Shown here one piece after another: positions 26,832-36,324 of a stretch of 64,000 nucleotides of DNA. Under the pieces are notes generated by a model. The model was not told the DNA's origin, ran no database searches, and worked only from the letters and a program-made list of their open reading frames with translations. The stretch comes from Acetatifactor muris (GTDB taxonomy: Bacteria > Bacillota > Clostridia > Lachnospirales > Lachnospiraceae), in NCBI RefSeq assembly GCF_024623325.1, contig NZ_JANJZD010000004.1, positions 124,001 to 188,000 of the forward strand, written 5' to 3'. Both the position numbers and the translations under genes were made by a program. Position 1 is the stretch's first letter; the number at the start of each line of letters is the position of its first letter.

Positions 26832-28277
26832 ATGAAAAAAATTCTTTTTGCGGCATCAGAGGGGGTTCCTTTTATTAAGACAGGCGGATTGGCCGATGTT
26901 GTGGGTTCCCTGCCGAAGTGTATTGACAAGCAGTATTTTGATGTGAGGGTCGTTATCCCGAAATACGCCTGCATCAGGCAGGAAATGAAGGATAAAATGC
27001 GGTATGTAAATCATTTCTACATGGATTTTAACTGGACAAGTGTATATGTGGGGATTTTTGAGGCGGAAGAAGAAGGCGTACATTATTATTTTATCGACAA
27101 CGAGTATTATTTCAGCGGCGGTAAGGTTTACAGTGATGATCCCAAATGGGAGATTGAGCGTTATGCCTTTTTCTCAAAGGCTGCACTGTCTATGCTTCCC
27201 ACGGTAAATTTTCAGCCGGATATCATTCATTGCCATGACTGGCAGACGGGGCTGATTCCTGTATACATGAAGGAGCGCTTCCGCGGAGGAGATTTTTACA
27301 GCAGAATGAAGTCGGTCATTACCATTCATAATCTGAAATTTCAGGGGAAATGGGATACCAAAACAGTTCGGAGCATTACCGGACTGTCAGATTACTTTTT
27401 TACGCCGGATAAACTGGAGGCATACAAGGATGCAAATCTGTTAAAGGGCGGGATCGTGTATGCTGATGCTGTGACAACGGTGAGCAGCACTTATGCGGAG
27501 GAAATCAAGACACCTTTTTATGGAGAGGGCCTTGACGGTCTGCTTCGGGCCAGAAAAGGCGATCTGCGAGGTATTGTAAACGGGATTGATTACACAGATT
27601 TCAATCCGGAATCGGATAAGCAGATTGTCAATCCTTACAACGCGGTGAACTTCCGCAAGGAAAAAGTGAAGAACAAGCGTGCTCTTCAGCAGGAGCTGGG
27701 ACTCAGACAGGATGATAAGAAGATGATGATCGGCATTGTGTCCAGACTGACGGACCAGAAGGGCTTTGACCTGATTGCCTATATTATGGATGAGCTCTGT
27801 CAGGATGACGTGCAGCTGGTCATTCTGGGAACCGGTGAGGAGAGATACGAGAATATGTTCCGGCACTTTGACTGGAAATACAATGATAAAGTGTCCGCTA
27901 ATATATATTATTCCGATCCTCTGTCACATAAGATTTATGCTTCCTGCGATGCGTTTCTGATGCCGTCGCTGTTTGAGCCCTGCGGGCTGAGCCAGCTGAT
28001 GGCGCTGCGTTACGGAACGATTCCCATTGTGCGGGAGACAGGCGGTCTGAAGGACACGGTAGAACCTTACAATGAATACGAGAGCACCGGCACCGGTTTC
28101 AGCTTTACCAACTATAATGCCCATGAAATGCTGAATGCCATTCGCTATGCGGAGCATATCTATTATGATAAGAAGCGTGAGTGGAACAAGATGGTTGACA
28201 GGGCAATGGCCGCGGACTTTTCCTGGCATGTGTCAGCGGCGAAATATCAGGAAATGTATGACTGGCTGACAGGTTGA
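26832..28277 (+). CDS. glgA: Glycogen synthase (ADP-glucose type, GT5)
   Basis: Adds glucose from ADP-glucose to growing glycogen. The 481-residue product has the N-terminal KTGGLADVVGSLPK loop that binds ADP-glucose, HCHDWQTGLIPVYMKE, and the C-terminal GIVSRLTDQKGFDL and PSLFEPCGLSQLMALRYGTI, hallmarks of GT5. ATG 26832 is set by GGAGG at 26822-26826. The partner genes (glgC, glgD, glgB, glgP) are not in the window. A flippase gene starts 4 bases after the stop. Confidence 0.97.
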   Translation: MKKILFAASEGVPFIKTGGLADVVGSLPKCIDKQYFDVRVVIPKYACIRQEMKDKMRYVNHFYMDFNWTSVYVGIFEAEEEGVHYYFIDNEYYFSGGKVYSDDPKWEIERYAFFSKAALSMLPTVNFQPDIIHCHDWQTGLIPVYMKERFRGGDFYSRMKSVITIHNLKFQGKWDTKTVRSITGLSDYFFTPDKLEAYKDANLLKGGIVYADAVTTVSSTYAEEIKTPFYGEGLDGLLRARKGDLRGIVNGIDYTDFNPESDKQIVNPYNAVNFRKEKVKNKRALQQELGLRQDDKKMMIGIVSRLTDQKGFDLIAYIMDELCQDDVQLVILGTGEERYENMFRHFDWKYNDKVSANIYYSDPLSHKIYASCDAFLMPSLFEPCGLSQLMALRYGTIPIVRETGGLKDTVEPYNEYESTGTGFSFTNYNAHEMLNAIRYAEHIYYDKKREWNKMVDRAMAADFSWHVSAAKYQEMYDWLTG

Positions 28278-28281
28278 AACT

Positions 28282-29958
28282 ATGGCGGATAACAGCAGCA
28301 GGAAAAACAGCTTTATAATACAGGCGGGGATTCTGGCAGCCGCCGGGATTATCAGCAGAATTATAGGGCTCCTTTACAGGGGCCCTTTACATCGTGTCAT
28401 CGGAGATCTGGGACTGGGATATTATCAGTCTGCCCATAATTACTACACCATTGTCCTGCTGATTTCCTCTTACAGCATTCCTTCCGCCATATCAAAAGTG
28501 ATCGCGCAGAAACTGGCATTGCGGGAGTACCGCAGTGCGCACAGAGTATTTAAGAGTGCGCTTATATACGTGCTGGCGGTGGGCGGAGCAGCCAGTCTGC
28601 TTCTGTTTTTTGGTGCGGATTTCCTCTGTAAGATGGAACTGCTGGGAGAAAATGAGGTGTTGGTGCTGCAGGCATTTGCTCCGACTATCTTTATATATGG
28701 CATTTTAGGGGTGCTGCGGGGATATTTTCAGGCTCACGGCAGTATGGTGCAGACTTCCGTGTCCCAGATATTGGAGCAGATTGCCAACGCCATTGTCAGT
28801 GTGGGGGCGGCGTATCTGCTGATACGGGGAACCATGGGGACCCTTGAGATTCCGGCAGATGAAGCGGGCAGGGTGACCCGCGCCACCTATGGGGCCGTGG
28901 GAAGTGCGCTGGGAGCCGGGGCCGGTGTGCTGACAGCGCTGTTGTTCATGGTGGGAGTCTACATGCTGAATCGGGGGACAATAGACAAAAGGATTCAGAA
29001 TGACAGACATGTGGGGACGGATTCCTATAAATCCATCATGCGGACCATTGTGATGGTGGTTACGCCGTTCATTCTGAGCACGGCTATATACAATCTCAGC
29101 GCTACGGTCAACAATACGGTATATACACAGATATTTCCGTCTCTGCGGGAGCTGGATGAAGTGGCAGTATTTTCCAGATGGGGAGTTTTTTCGGGGCAGG
29201 CGCTGACGATTTCCAATATTCCCATCGCCTTTGCTTCCGCCATGGCTTCCGCGGTGATTCCTTCCATGGCGCAGATGGCGGCGGCAGGAGACATGAAAGG
29301 TGTCAAAGAGAAGAACACCCTGGCGATGAAGACCATTATGCTGATTTCCATTCCCTGTGCGGTGGGATTGTTTGTGCTGGCACGGCCGATGACGGGACTT
29401 TTGTTTCACAATGTGCAGGAGACGGAGGACCTGGTCACAGGCCTTCTGATGGCACTTTCACTTTCGGTGGTGTTCTATGCGCTGTCCACTCTGAACAGTT
29501 CGGTTCTGCAGGGGCTGGGTAAGGTAAATACACCCATAATAAATGCAGGGATTGCGCTGGTGATACAGACTGTTGCGGCGCTGTTGCTGCTTCTCTTTAC
29601 AGAGCTGGATTTGTACAGTATGGCAATTGCCGTCACGCTTTATGCCGGCGTCATGTGTCTGCTGAATCAATGGGCGGTGCGCCGGGCCACAGGATACCGG
29701 CAGGAGATTGTGAAGACATTTCTGATTCCCACACTGGCTTCGGGCTGCATGGGAGCTGTGGCCTGGGCGACTTACGAGGCCTTTCTGATGATGACATCCT
29801 CCCCCAGGATATCGGTGATAATAGCGATACCGGTGGGGGCCTGTGTATATTTTCTGATGCTGCTTCTCCTCCGGGGAATCTCGGAACAGGAGCTCAGGGC
29901 TTTCCCGAAAGGGTACCTGCTGGTAAGGCTGGCCAGGAAATGCAGGCTGATGAAATAA
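28282..29958 (+). CDS. SpoVB/MurJ-like polysaccharide flippase
   Basis: A 558-residue membrane protein of the MOP superfamily with about 14 hydrophobic segments. N-terminal QAGILAAAGIISRIIGLLYR, GDLGLGYYQSAHNYYTIVLL and SAISKVIAQKLALREYRSAH are typical of stage V sporulation protein B and related lipid II or oligosaccharide-lipid flippases. Which lipid-linked substrate it moves cannot be told. Its start is 4 bases after glgA, suggesting co-transcription. A strong bidirectional terminator follows. Confidence 0.9.
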   Translation: MADNSSRKNSFIIQAGILAAAGIISRIIGLLYRGPLHRVIGDLGLGYYQSAHNYYTIVLLISSYSIPSAISKVIAQKLALREYRSAHRVFKSALIYVLAVGGAASLLLFFGADFLCKMELLGENEVLVLQAFAPTIFIYGILGVLRGYFQAHGSMVQTSVSQILEQIANAIVSVGAAYLLIRGTMGTLEIPADEAGRVTRATYGAVGSALGAGAGVLTALLFMVGVYMLNRGTIDKRIQNDRHVGTDSYKSIMRTIVMVVTPFILSTAIYNLSATVNNTVYTQIFPSLRELDEVAVFSRWGVFSGQALTISNIPIAFASAMASAVIPSMAQMAAAGDMKGVKEKNTLAMKTIMLISIPCAVGLFVLARPMTGLLFHNVQETEDLVTGLLMALSLSVVFYALSTLNSSVLQGLGKVNTPIINAGIALVIQTVAALLLLLFTELDLYSMAIAVTLYAGVMCLLNQWAVRRATGYRQEIVKTFLIPTLASGCMGAVAWATYEAFLMMTSSPRISVIIAIPVGACVYFLMLLLLRGISEQELRAFPKGYLLVRLARKCRLMK

Positions 29959-30012
29959 AAATGGGGCTGTCGCATGGCTGATTACCTAATCATTGATGCG
30001 ACAGCCCCATTT
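29959..30012. terminator. Bidirectional terminator between flippase and rqcH
   Basis: AAATGGGGCTGTCGCA (29959-29974) pairs perfectly over 16 bp with TGCGACAGCCCCATTT (29997-30012); the inner 22 nt hold a further TGATTA/TAATCA stem. The A-rich left flank supplies a U-tract for leftward transcripts (rqcH), and TTT...TTTT follows on the right. Confidence 0.88.
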
Positions 30013-30040
30013 GGTATTTTGGAAACTGTCGAAACCGAAA

Positions 30041-31789
30041 TTATTTATCCGCAGGACGGATGCCGGAGATGTCACTGTCAATAGCCATGGAGAAATTGGT
30101 ATAATAGACCACGAATCCCGGCTTCGCGCCGTTGGGCTTTTTGACATGCTTTTTCTGGATATAATCTATTTCTACCTTTTCCTGACCTCTTCCTCTGGAG
30201 TAGTATGCGGCAAGCTTTGCCGCTTCCTCGAAGGTGCGGTCAGGCAATTCCTCTGCATTCCCCAGTCGGACGATCACATGGGAACCGGGCATCTGCTTTG
30301 CGTGGAACCACCAGTCGTTTCCGGTGGCAAATTTAAAAGTCAGTTCATCGTTCTGATAATTGTTTTTCCCCACATACATGTGAAAGCCGTCGCTGCTGAT
30401 ATAATGATAGGGCCTGCTGGTGATTTTCTGCTTTTTGGCATTGCCTTTTCTGCGGATGTAACCGCTTTCCGTCAGTTCTTCCTTAATCTGTGCCAGGTCC
30501 TCTTCGTACAGAGCAATATCCAGAGCGGCGGAAATCGACTCCAGATGCTCGATTTCTGCTTTGACTTCCTTAGTCAGGCTGCTCAGTGCCTCATAGGTTC
30601 TCTTTAATTTCCCATATTTCTCAAAATACTTTTTTGCGTTTTCCGTAGCGCTCAAAGTGGGATCCAGAGGAATGACGACAGTGTCGTCAGTGTAATAATT
30701 CAGTGCTTTCAGGGATTTTGCCCCCGGTTGTGCATCATAGCCGTAGGTGTTCAGCAGTTCTCCGTAAATGCGAAAGGTTTCCCGCTTTTCCGTATCCTTT
30801 ATCTGACGCTGCTGCAGATCATATTTTTTCACATTTCTCTCCAGAGCTGTCTGGACGATTCTGCGCAGATCGGCGGACTTCTGGCGAATGCGGGTCAAAG
30901 TATTTTTTTCCGCATAGTAATGTTCCAGAAGAGCGGACATGGTTGGATAGGAGACAGTTCTGCCATTGCCACAGGCGTACACAGTCAAAGGCAGAGCGCA
31001 GAATTCGACAGGCGTGTCACCCTTGTAAGCGATGTTGGGAGCGAAATTTTCCTCCAGAATAGCTGTCATCATATGGCGGAAGGCATGATAGAGCCTGTCA
31101 TAATCCGTGTCGGTCAACGCGGCAGTGGGAAGCTCTCCGTCCACACCGGCCTCATAACAGAGCTCCTGAGCCAGAATGGGAGAGATACCGGTAAAGCTGC
31201 CGTATATAGCCTTGAAGACAGGCTGCGGACAGGAGGCGAGAGCCGTTTGGAAGGCCTCCTTCTCCGTTCGGAGAGCGTCCAGCTTGTTCTGGGTTTGGGC
31301 CACGAAGTAAGGCTTTCCCGGCAACACTTCCCGGAGAGAACTTACCGCGGCGGAGACATGCTTGATGCTGTCTATTATGATGTCATTTTCATCGCAGAAA
31401 ATGATATTGCTGTGTTTGCCCATGATTTCCACAATCAGTGTCTTGCGCCGCAGATCACCCATCTCGTCCAGATGCTCGATTTCAATGCGAATTATGCGCT
31501 CCAGGCCCGGCTGAGAAATCTCAGTAATCCGGCCGTTCTGTAAATGCTTGCGCAGCAGCATGCAGAAATTAGGGGCTGTCATGGGACTGGGTTTGTTGGT
31601 TTCCGTCAGGTAGATCAGAGGCAGAGAGGCCTCCGCGGAAAGGAACAGACGTTTCTGGCCCGTGGGCTGTTTTATGGTCAGAAGCAGCTCGTCCTCCTCC
31701 GGCTGGGCAATTTTATTCAGGCGCCCGCCCAGTAGTTCTTTTTTCAGTTCAGATATTACATTTGCTATGGTTACTCCGTCGAATGCCAT
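30041..31789 (-). CDS. rqcH: Ribosome quality control protein RqcH (NFACT family)
   Basis: RqcH binds stalled 50S-peptidyl-tRNA and adds C-terminal Ala tails that mark the peptide for degradation. The 582-residue product starts at MAFDGVTIANVISELKKELL, with AGGAG 9 nt upstream. It has NFACT-N (LNKIAQPEEDELLLTIKQPT), helix-hairpin-helix and coiled-coil regions, and the C-terminal NFACT-R domain with GNDWWFHAKQMPGSHVIVRL. Older annotations call this family fibronectin-binding protein. Confidence 0.93.
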   Translation of the reverse strand: MAFDGVTIANVISELKKELLGGRLNKIAQPEEDELLLTIKQPTGQKRLFLSAEASLPLIYLTETNKPSPMTAPNFCMLLRKHLQNGRITEISQPGLERIIRIEIEHLDEMGDLRRKTLIVEIMGKHSNIIFCDENDIIIDSIKHVSAAVSSLREVLPGKPYFVAQTQNKLDALRTEKEAFQTALASCPQPVFKAIYGSFTGISPILAQELCYEAGVDGELPTAALTDTDYDRLYHAFRHMMTAILEENFAPNIAYKGDTPVEFCALPLTVYACGNGRTVSYPTMSALLEHYYAEKNTLTRIRQKSADLRRIVQTALERNVKKYDLQQRQIKDTEKRETFRIYGELLNTYGYDAQPGAKSLKALNYYTDDTVVIPLDPTLSATENAKKYFEKYGKLKRTYEALSSLTKEVKAEIEHLESISAALDIALYEEDLAQIKEELTESGYIRRKGNAKKQKITSRPYHYISSDGFHMYVGKNNYQNDELTFKFATGNDWWFHAKQMPGSHVIVRLGNAEELPDRTFEEAAKLAAYYSRGRGQEKVEIDYIQKKHVKKPNGAKPGFVVYYTNFSMAIDSDISGIRPADK

Positions 31790-31931
31790 TTTTATATTCT
31801 CCTGTTCCGGTTCTGCCATATACATGCCTTCGCTGTATATGTATGTCCTCTGCACTCTTTGCACTGTACACGAGTGCTCTTCCTGCTGTATGTGCGTGCT
31901 CCCCGCGCCATTTGTCCATCCGGCCGCATAC

Positions 31932-32363
31932 TTACATTTCCATGGGGACACCCTTTGACTTCAGAAATGCGATGATCCCGCTGGCGTTCTGGGTACGGAA
32001 ATCGTCAAAGGTAATGAGCTTTTTTCCGTCTCTGGTATAAATGATATATGACCGGCCGCCCATGGAAACTTTCTCAAGATCGCTGTAGAAGAGAAGCTTT
32101 GTGGCACCCAGAGGCGGTGTGTATACCAGGCCGTCATCATTGAGGACCAGATCGCTGCGGCGTGTCCTGATGACCATGAAGATACTGACAATAAAGACAA
32201 CGACATATACGGGGGCCATGATGACTGTAAGAAAGGACAGTTCTTCCGTTCCGCCCATGAACAGCATCAAAGCCACGAAAAGGATTCTGAGGCCGGAGAG
32301 GATCAGAAGGAAAATGAAAATGGTACCCAGGAGAGATGTCTGTCTGATTTTGTAGGAATTCAT
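31932..32363 (-). CDS. Small membrane protein with PH-like cytoplasmic domain
   Basis: A 143-residue protein starting MNSYKIRQTSLLGTIFIFLL, with AAGGAG upstream. Two hydrophobic segments (about residues 10-35 and 45-70) are followed by a soluble beta-rich part (LVLNDDGLVYTPPLGATKLL, FYSDLEKVSMGGRSYIIYTR), similar in outline to bacterial PH-like domain membrane proteins. Function unknown. The 142 bases between it and rqcH show nothing clear. Confidence 0.75.
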   Translation of the reverse strand: MNSYKIRQTSLLGTIFIFLLILSGLRILFVALMLFMGGTEELSFLTVIMAPVYVVVFIVSIFMVIRTRRSDLVLNDDGLVYTPPLGATKLLFYSDLEKVSMGGRSYIIYTRDGKKLITFDDFRTQNASGIIAFLKSKGVPMEM

Positions 32364-32450
32364 ATCGGTTACTCCTTGTGCTTGATTTGACATTCCTAAT
32401 TGTAGCATAAGCGCCGGGCATTTGAAAGTACAAATTCGTATGGGATGAAA

Positions 32451-32480
32451 TTGCATCCGGCATCTTGTGTGTGTTATAAT
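32451..32480 (+). promoter_or_regulatory. Promoter of GNAT gene at 32533
   Basis: TTGCAT (32451-32456), 18 bp and TATAAT (32475-32480), about 52 bp before the start codon. It lies in the divergent gap with the membrane-protein gene. Confidence 0.6.
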
Positions 32481-32532
32481 ATCAGGAACAATGAAAAGAG
32501 AAACCTGTTCTGACAGGCGAGGAGAAATGAAT

Positions 32533-33036
32533 ATGAGAATAAACTTTGCAAAAATGCTGAAATCTTTACCTGCAGAAACCTGGCACTCTGAAACGGTCAA
32601 TATACAGCCCATCCGTGATGACGATGATCTGTGGTATGCCACGGCTGAATGCCGTCTGTATCCGGAGCAGGAGGATTATGTCAATCCTGCCGGCTTTTCT
32701 ATCGGAAGAGCCTGGCTGAATCCCGATGACAACCTGCCCTGCATCATCCGCGATTCCAGAGGAAAGCGGATTGGTTACATTATTCTGCGGAAATGGCTGG
32801 CAGAAGGCGAGGAAGCCCTGAACTGGAGCTTTTACCTGGACAGAGCCTCCCAGGGAATGGGCTTCGGCAGGGCTGCGGCAAAGCTGGCGGTGAAGATCCT
32901 GAAAACGGCAGCTCCGGATGTGCCCATTAAGTTGTCCGCGGAAACGGACAATGTCAAAGCCCAGAGACTGTATCTGTCCATAGGCTTCGTGAAAACGGAT
33001 GAGATGGACGGAGATGATTTTGTCTTCCGCCTCTGA
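32533..33036 (+). CDS. GNAT family N-acetyltransferase
   Basis: A 167-residue acetyltransferase: GKRIGYIILRKWLAEGEEAL, FYLDRASQGMGFGRAAAKLA with the acetyl-CoA-binding loop (Q-x-x-G-x-G), and ETDNVKAQRLYLSIGFVKTD. Start 32533 is preferred because GAGGAG lies 8 nt upstream; ATG 32527 is too close. Substrate unknown. Confidence 0.88.
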   Translation: MRINFAKMLKSLPAETWHSETVNIQPIRDDDDLWYATAECRLYPEQEDYVNPAGFSIGRAWLNPDDNLPCIIRDSRGKRIGYIILRKWLAEGEEALNWSFYLDRASQGMGFGRAAAKLAVKILKTAAPDVPIKLSAETDNVKAQRLYLSIGFVKTDEMDGDDFVFRL

Positions 33037-33107
33037 AAAGGAATTGGGGTACTGTTGGGAGATGAGTTGTAAAAGGGAAAAAACTCTCTCTCCAGGACAG
33101 CTTTGTG

Positions 33108-33136
33108 TTGAATCCGTGGTGTAAATCTGGTACAAT
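33108..33136 (+). promoter_or_regulatory. Promoter of secA
   Basis: TTGAAT (33108-33113), 17 bp and TACAAT (33131-33136). The transcript would begin at about 33143, inside the left arm of the large hairpin next to it. Confidence 0.7.
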
Positions 33137-33137
33137 A

Positions 33138-33184
33138 GAACCTATGATTCAATGGAACCACAGTTTCTATTGAATCATAGGTTC
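33138..33184 (+). promoter_or_regulatory. 20-bp hairpin at the 5' end of the secA leader
   Basis: Bases 33138-33157 pair with 33165-33184 over 20 positions (one G-T), around a 7-nt loop. GATTCAATGGAA in its left arm recurs at 33197-33208. A second, weaker stem follows (CAGAAT 33187-33192 with ATTCTG 33232-33237). It abuts the -10 element, so it could be a DNA operator, a 5' RNA stabiliser or a translational regulator of secA. Confidence 0.65.
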
Positions 33185-33267
33185 ATCAGAATGTAAGATT
33201 CAATGGAATGTCAAATCCATTAGAGTGAAAGATTCTGACAGACAGAGCACAGAGAGGTAGAATTGTA

Positions 33268-35835
33268 GTGAAAATAATCGATAAAGTATTCGGCACACGC
33301 AGTGAGAGAGAGCTCAAAAGAATTATGCATCAGGTGGATGAGGTCGAAAGCCTGCGTCCAAAGATGCAGGCTCTCTCCGACGAGGAGCTGAAGGGGAAGA
33401 CCGCTGAATTCAAGAAGAGGCTGGAGGAGGGGGCAACGCTGGACGACCTGCTTCCGGAGGCCTATGCCACAGTGCGGGAAGCCGCAAAGCGAGTGCTGAA
33501 TATGGAGCATTTCCGGGTGCAGGTGATGGGCGGCATCATCCTGCATCAGGGACGGATTGCAGAGATGCGCACCGGTGAAGGTAAAACTTTGGTCTCCACG
33601 CTGCCGGCCTACCTGAATGCCCTGGAGGGCAAGGGTGTTCATGTGGTGACTGTGAATGATTATCTGGCAAAGCGTGACGCCGAGTGGATGGGGCAGGTGC
33701 ATGAGTTTCTGGGGCTTTCCGTGGGGGTGGTGCTGAACAGTATGACTTCCGAAGAGCGCCAGAAAGCCTATCAGTGCGACATTACTTATGTGACCAACAA
33801 CGAACTGGGCTTTGATTATCTGCGGGATAATATGGTGATTTACAAGGAGCAGCTGGTTCTGCGGGGACTGCACTACTGTATCATTGACGAGGTGGACTCC
33901 GTTCTCATTGACGAAGCCAGGACCCCTCTGATTATTTCCGGCCAGAGCGGCAAGTCCACCGCGCTCTATGAGATGTGCGATCTGCTGGCACGCCGGATGC
34001 ACAGAGGCGAGGATATGCAGGAGCTGACCAAGATGGATGCCATCATGGGAGTGGTGCAGGAGGAGACAGGTGATTTCATTGTCAATGAGAAGGACAAGGT
34101 GGTCAACCTCACCGCGGCCGGCGTGAAGAAGGTGGAGGAATTTTTCCACATTGAAAATTATGCTGATTCGGAGAATCTGGAAATCCAGCACAATATTATC
34201 CTGGCTCTGAGGGCGCACAATCTGATGTTCCGGGATCAGGACTATGTGGTGAAGGATGACCAGGTGCTGATTGTGGATCAGTTCACCGGACGTATCATGC
34301 CGGGACGGCGCTATTCCGACGGACTGCATCAGGCCATAGAGGCGAAGGAACATGTGAAGGTAAAGCGGGAGAGCAAGACACTGGCTACCATCACATTCCA
34401 GAACTTCTTTAATTTATTTGAGAAGAAATGCGGTATGACCGGTACCGCACTCACGGAGGAGAAGGAATTTCGGGAGATTTACGGTATGGACGTGGTGGAA
34501 ATTCCCACCAATGTGCCTGTTATCCGTAAGGACTTGCAGGATGCGGTATATAAGACAAGAGCGGAGAAGCTGAATGCCATTGTGGCGGCAGTGGAGGAGG
34601 CGCATGCAAAGGGACAGCCTGTGCTGGTGGGTACCATTACCATTGAAGCCAGTGAGGAACTGAGCAGAATGCTGACAAAGCGGGGGATTCAGCACAAGGT
34701 GCTGAATGCGAAGTTCCATGAGCTGGAGGCGGAAATTGTGGCGGATGCCGGTGTCCACGGTGCAGTTACCATTGCGACCAACATGGCAGGCCGTGGTACA
34801 GATATCAAGCTGGACGAGGACTCCAGAGCGGCAGGCGGTCTGAAGATTATCGGTACAGAGCGCCATGAATCCAGGCGTATCGACAATCAGCTGCGCGGTC
34901 GTTCCGGGCGTCAGGGGGATCCCGGCGAGTCCAAATTCTATATCTCACTGGAGGACGATCTGATGAGACTGTTCGGCTCTGAGCGGCTTATCGGTATGTT
35001 CAATACCCTCGGTGTGCCCGAAGGACAGGAAATTGAGCACAAGGCGCTTACCAATGCCATCGAATCGGCCCAGAAGAAGATTGAGAACAACCATTTCGGC
35101 GTGCGTAAAAATCTGCTGGAATATGACCGCGTGATGAGTGAGCAGAGGGAAATCATTTATGAGGAGCGTCTCCATGTACTGAATGGAGAGAGCATGCGGG
35201 ACTTTATCTTCAAGATGATTACTGATATCACGGAGAGCTGTGTGGATATCAGTATCAATGATGATGCGGATGTGGCAGAGTGGAATTTCAATGAATTGAA
35301 TACACTTCTGATTCCCACGATTCCCCTGGAGCCGGTGACGCCGGAGCGGGTGGAGAAGCCGAAGAAGAACAGTCTGAAGCAGCAGCTGAAGGAAGAGGCA
35401 GTGAAGCTGTACGAGAGCAAGGAGGCGGAATTCCCCAATGCGGAAGCAATCCGGGAGTTGGAGCGCGTGATTCTGCTGAAAGTTATCGACAGAAAGTGGA
35501 TGGACCATATCGACGACATGGAACAGCTTCGTCAGGGTATCGGTCTGCAGGCTTACGGCCAGAGAGACCCTCTGGTGGAATATAAGATGAGCGGCTATGA
35601 CATGTTCGATGAGATGACGCAGAATATCAAGGAAGAGACAGTAAGGCTTCTGTTCCATATCAAAGTGGAGCAGAAGGTGGAGCGGGAGCAGGTGGCGAAA
35701 GTAACCGGCACGAACAAGGATGACAGTGTGGCGAAGACACCTGCAAAGCGCAGCAATGCGAAGATTTATCCCAATGCTCCCTGCCCCTGCGGAAGCGGGA
35801 AGAAATATAAGCAGTGCTGTGGACGCAAGGCATAA
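33268..35835 (+). CDS. secA: Preprotein translocase ATPase SecA
   Basis: SecA drives preproteins through SecYEG. The 855-residue protein starts at GTG and has Walker A in [20 protein letters not shown], the DEAD-type [36 protein letters not shown] and [20 protein letters not shown], and ends in the SEC-C zinc motif [16 protein letters not shown], which binds SecB or ribosomes in relatives. It lies upstream of a 54-codon gene and prfB, an order common in clostridia. Confidence 0.98.
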   Translation: MKIIDKVFGTRSERELKRIMHQVDEVESLRPKMQALSDEELKGKTAEFKKRLEEGATLDDLLPEAYATVREAAKRVLNMEHFRVQVMGGIILHQGRIAEMRTGEGKTLVSTLPAYLNALEGKGVHVVTVNDYLAKRDAEWMGQVHEFLGLSVGVVLNSMTSEERQKAYQCDITYVTNNELGFDYLRDNMVIYKEQLVLRGLHYCIIDEVDSVLIDEARTPLIISGQSGKSTALYEMCDLLARRMHRGEDMQELTKMDAIMGVVQEETGDFIVNEKDKVVNLTAAGVKKVEEFFHIENYADSENLEIQHNIILALRAHNLMFRDQDYVVKDDQVLIVDQFTGRIMPGRRYSDGLHQAIEAKEHVKVKRESKTLATITFQNFFNLFEKKCGMTGTALTEEKEFREIYGMDVVEIPTNVPVIRKDLQDAVYKTRAEKLNAIVAAVEEAHAKGQPVLVGTITIEASEELSRMLTKRGIQHKVLNAKFHELEAEIVADAGVHGAVTIATNMAGRGTDIKLDEDSRAAGGLKIIGTERHESRRIDNQLRGRSGRQGDPGESKFYISLEDDLMRLFGSERLIGMFNTLGVPEGQEIEHKALTNAIESAQKKIENNHFGVRKNLLEYDRVMSEQREIIYEERLHVLNGESMRDFIFKMITDITESCVDISINDDADVAEWNFNELNTLLIPTIPLEPVTPERVEKPKKNSLKQQLKEEAVKLYESKEAEFPNAEAIRELERVILLKVIDRKWMDHIDDMEQLRQGIGLQAYGQRDPLVEYKMSGYDMFDEMTQNIKEETVRLLFHIKVEQKVEREQVAKVTGTNKDDSVAKTPAKRSNAKIYPNAPCPCGSGKKYKQCCGRKA

Positions 35836-35837
35836 AA

Positions 35838-35922
35838 AAGCGTAAAGAGTTTCTAAGGCTATAAAGTACATAGCCTTAGAAACTCTATGTTACGCTTGCC
35901 AGAATCGCGGGGCGATTCTGGC
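35838..35922 (+). repeat. Structured repeat family 1, copy C
   Basis: AAGCGTAA (35838-35845) pairs with TTACGCTT (35890-35897); inside, 35846-35860 pairs perfectly over 15 bp with 35872-35886. The 11-nt loop contains AAAGTAC and the ATG bulge is at 35887-35889. A second perfect 11-bp hairpin, GCCAGAATCGC/GCGATTCTGGC, spans 35898-35922, followed by GGTTACCTGGA. It begins in the secA stop region and is nearly identical to copy D, 347 bases on. Confidence 0.88.
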
Positions 35923-36019
35923 GGTTACCTGGAGAGTTGTGGAGGGCTTTTCGGGGGCAGCTTTGCGGGGGGCTTTCTGGGAACAGGAGAGGTGTTTTTC
36001 GAAATAAAGGAGAAGGCAG

Positions 36020-36184
36020 ATGGAGGTTGTACAGGATATGGGAATGACAGATCTGCAGTTTAAAAGCTGGCTGAAACAGATTATCAGAGGACTTGAAAGT
36101 GCAAAAGAAAAGGGTACCAAAGAGGAAACGGATAAGGAGCTGGATGAGCTGCTGAAGGATCTGAAAGAGGATTTGCAGGGCTGA
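36020..36184 (+). CDS. 54-residue charged protein between secA and prfB
   Basis: A short gene reading MEVVQDMGMTDLQFKSWLKQ, then IIRGLESAKEKGTKEETDKE and LDELLKDLKEDLQG, with AAGGAG 7 nt before the ATG. It is highly charged and predicted as two amphipathic helices. The MTDLQFKSWLK start resembles short proteins I associate with clostridial genomes and phages, but no function is known. It is bracketed by family 1 repeats C and D in direct orientation; copy D starts on the base after its stop. Confidence 0.7.
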   Translation: MEVVQDMGMTDLQFKSWLKQIIRGLESAKEKGTKEETDKELDELLKDLKEDLQG

Positions 36185-36268
36185 AAGCGTAAAGAGTTTC
36201 TAAGGCCATAAAGTACATAGCCTAAGAAACTCTATGTTACGCTTACCAGAATCGCAGGGCGATTCTGG
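36185..36268 (+). repeat. Structured repeat family 1, copy D
   Basis: AAGCGTAA (36185-36192) pairs with TTACGCTT (36237-36244); inside, 36193-36206 pairs with 36220-36233 apart from one A-A mismatch. The 11-nt loop holds AAAGTAC (with a flanking unpaired C/A) and the ATG bulge is at 36234-36236. A second hairpin, CCAGAATCGC/GCGATTCTGG, spans 36246-36268. It differs from copy C at only a few positions and shares the downstream GCGGTTACCTGGA. Confidence 0.88.
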
Positions 36269-36324
36269 CGGTTACCTGGAAAGTCGTGAAGTATAAAATA
36301 AGCATAGGAAAGAGGTGACGTTAA

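Noticed and set aside
33220..34353. Long reverse-strand open frame (377 codons) opposite secA
   Set aside because: It lies wholly within secA in another frame, has no ribosome binding site, and its His/Leu/Gln-rich composition is that of a codon shadow.
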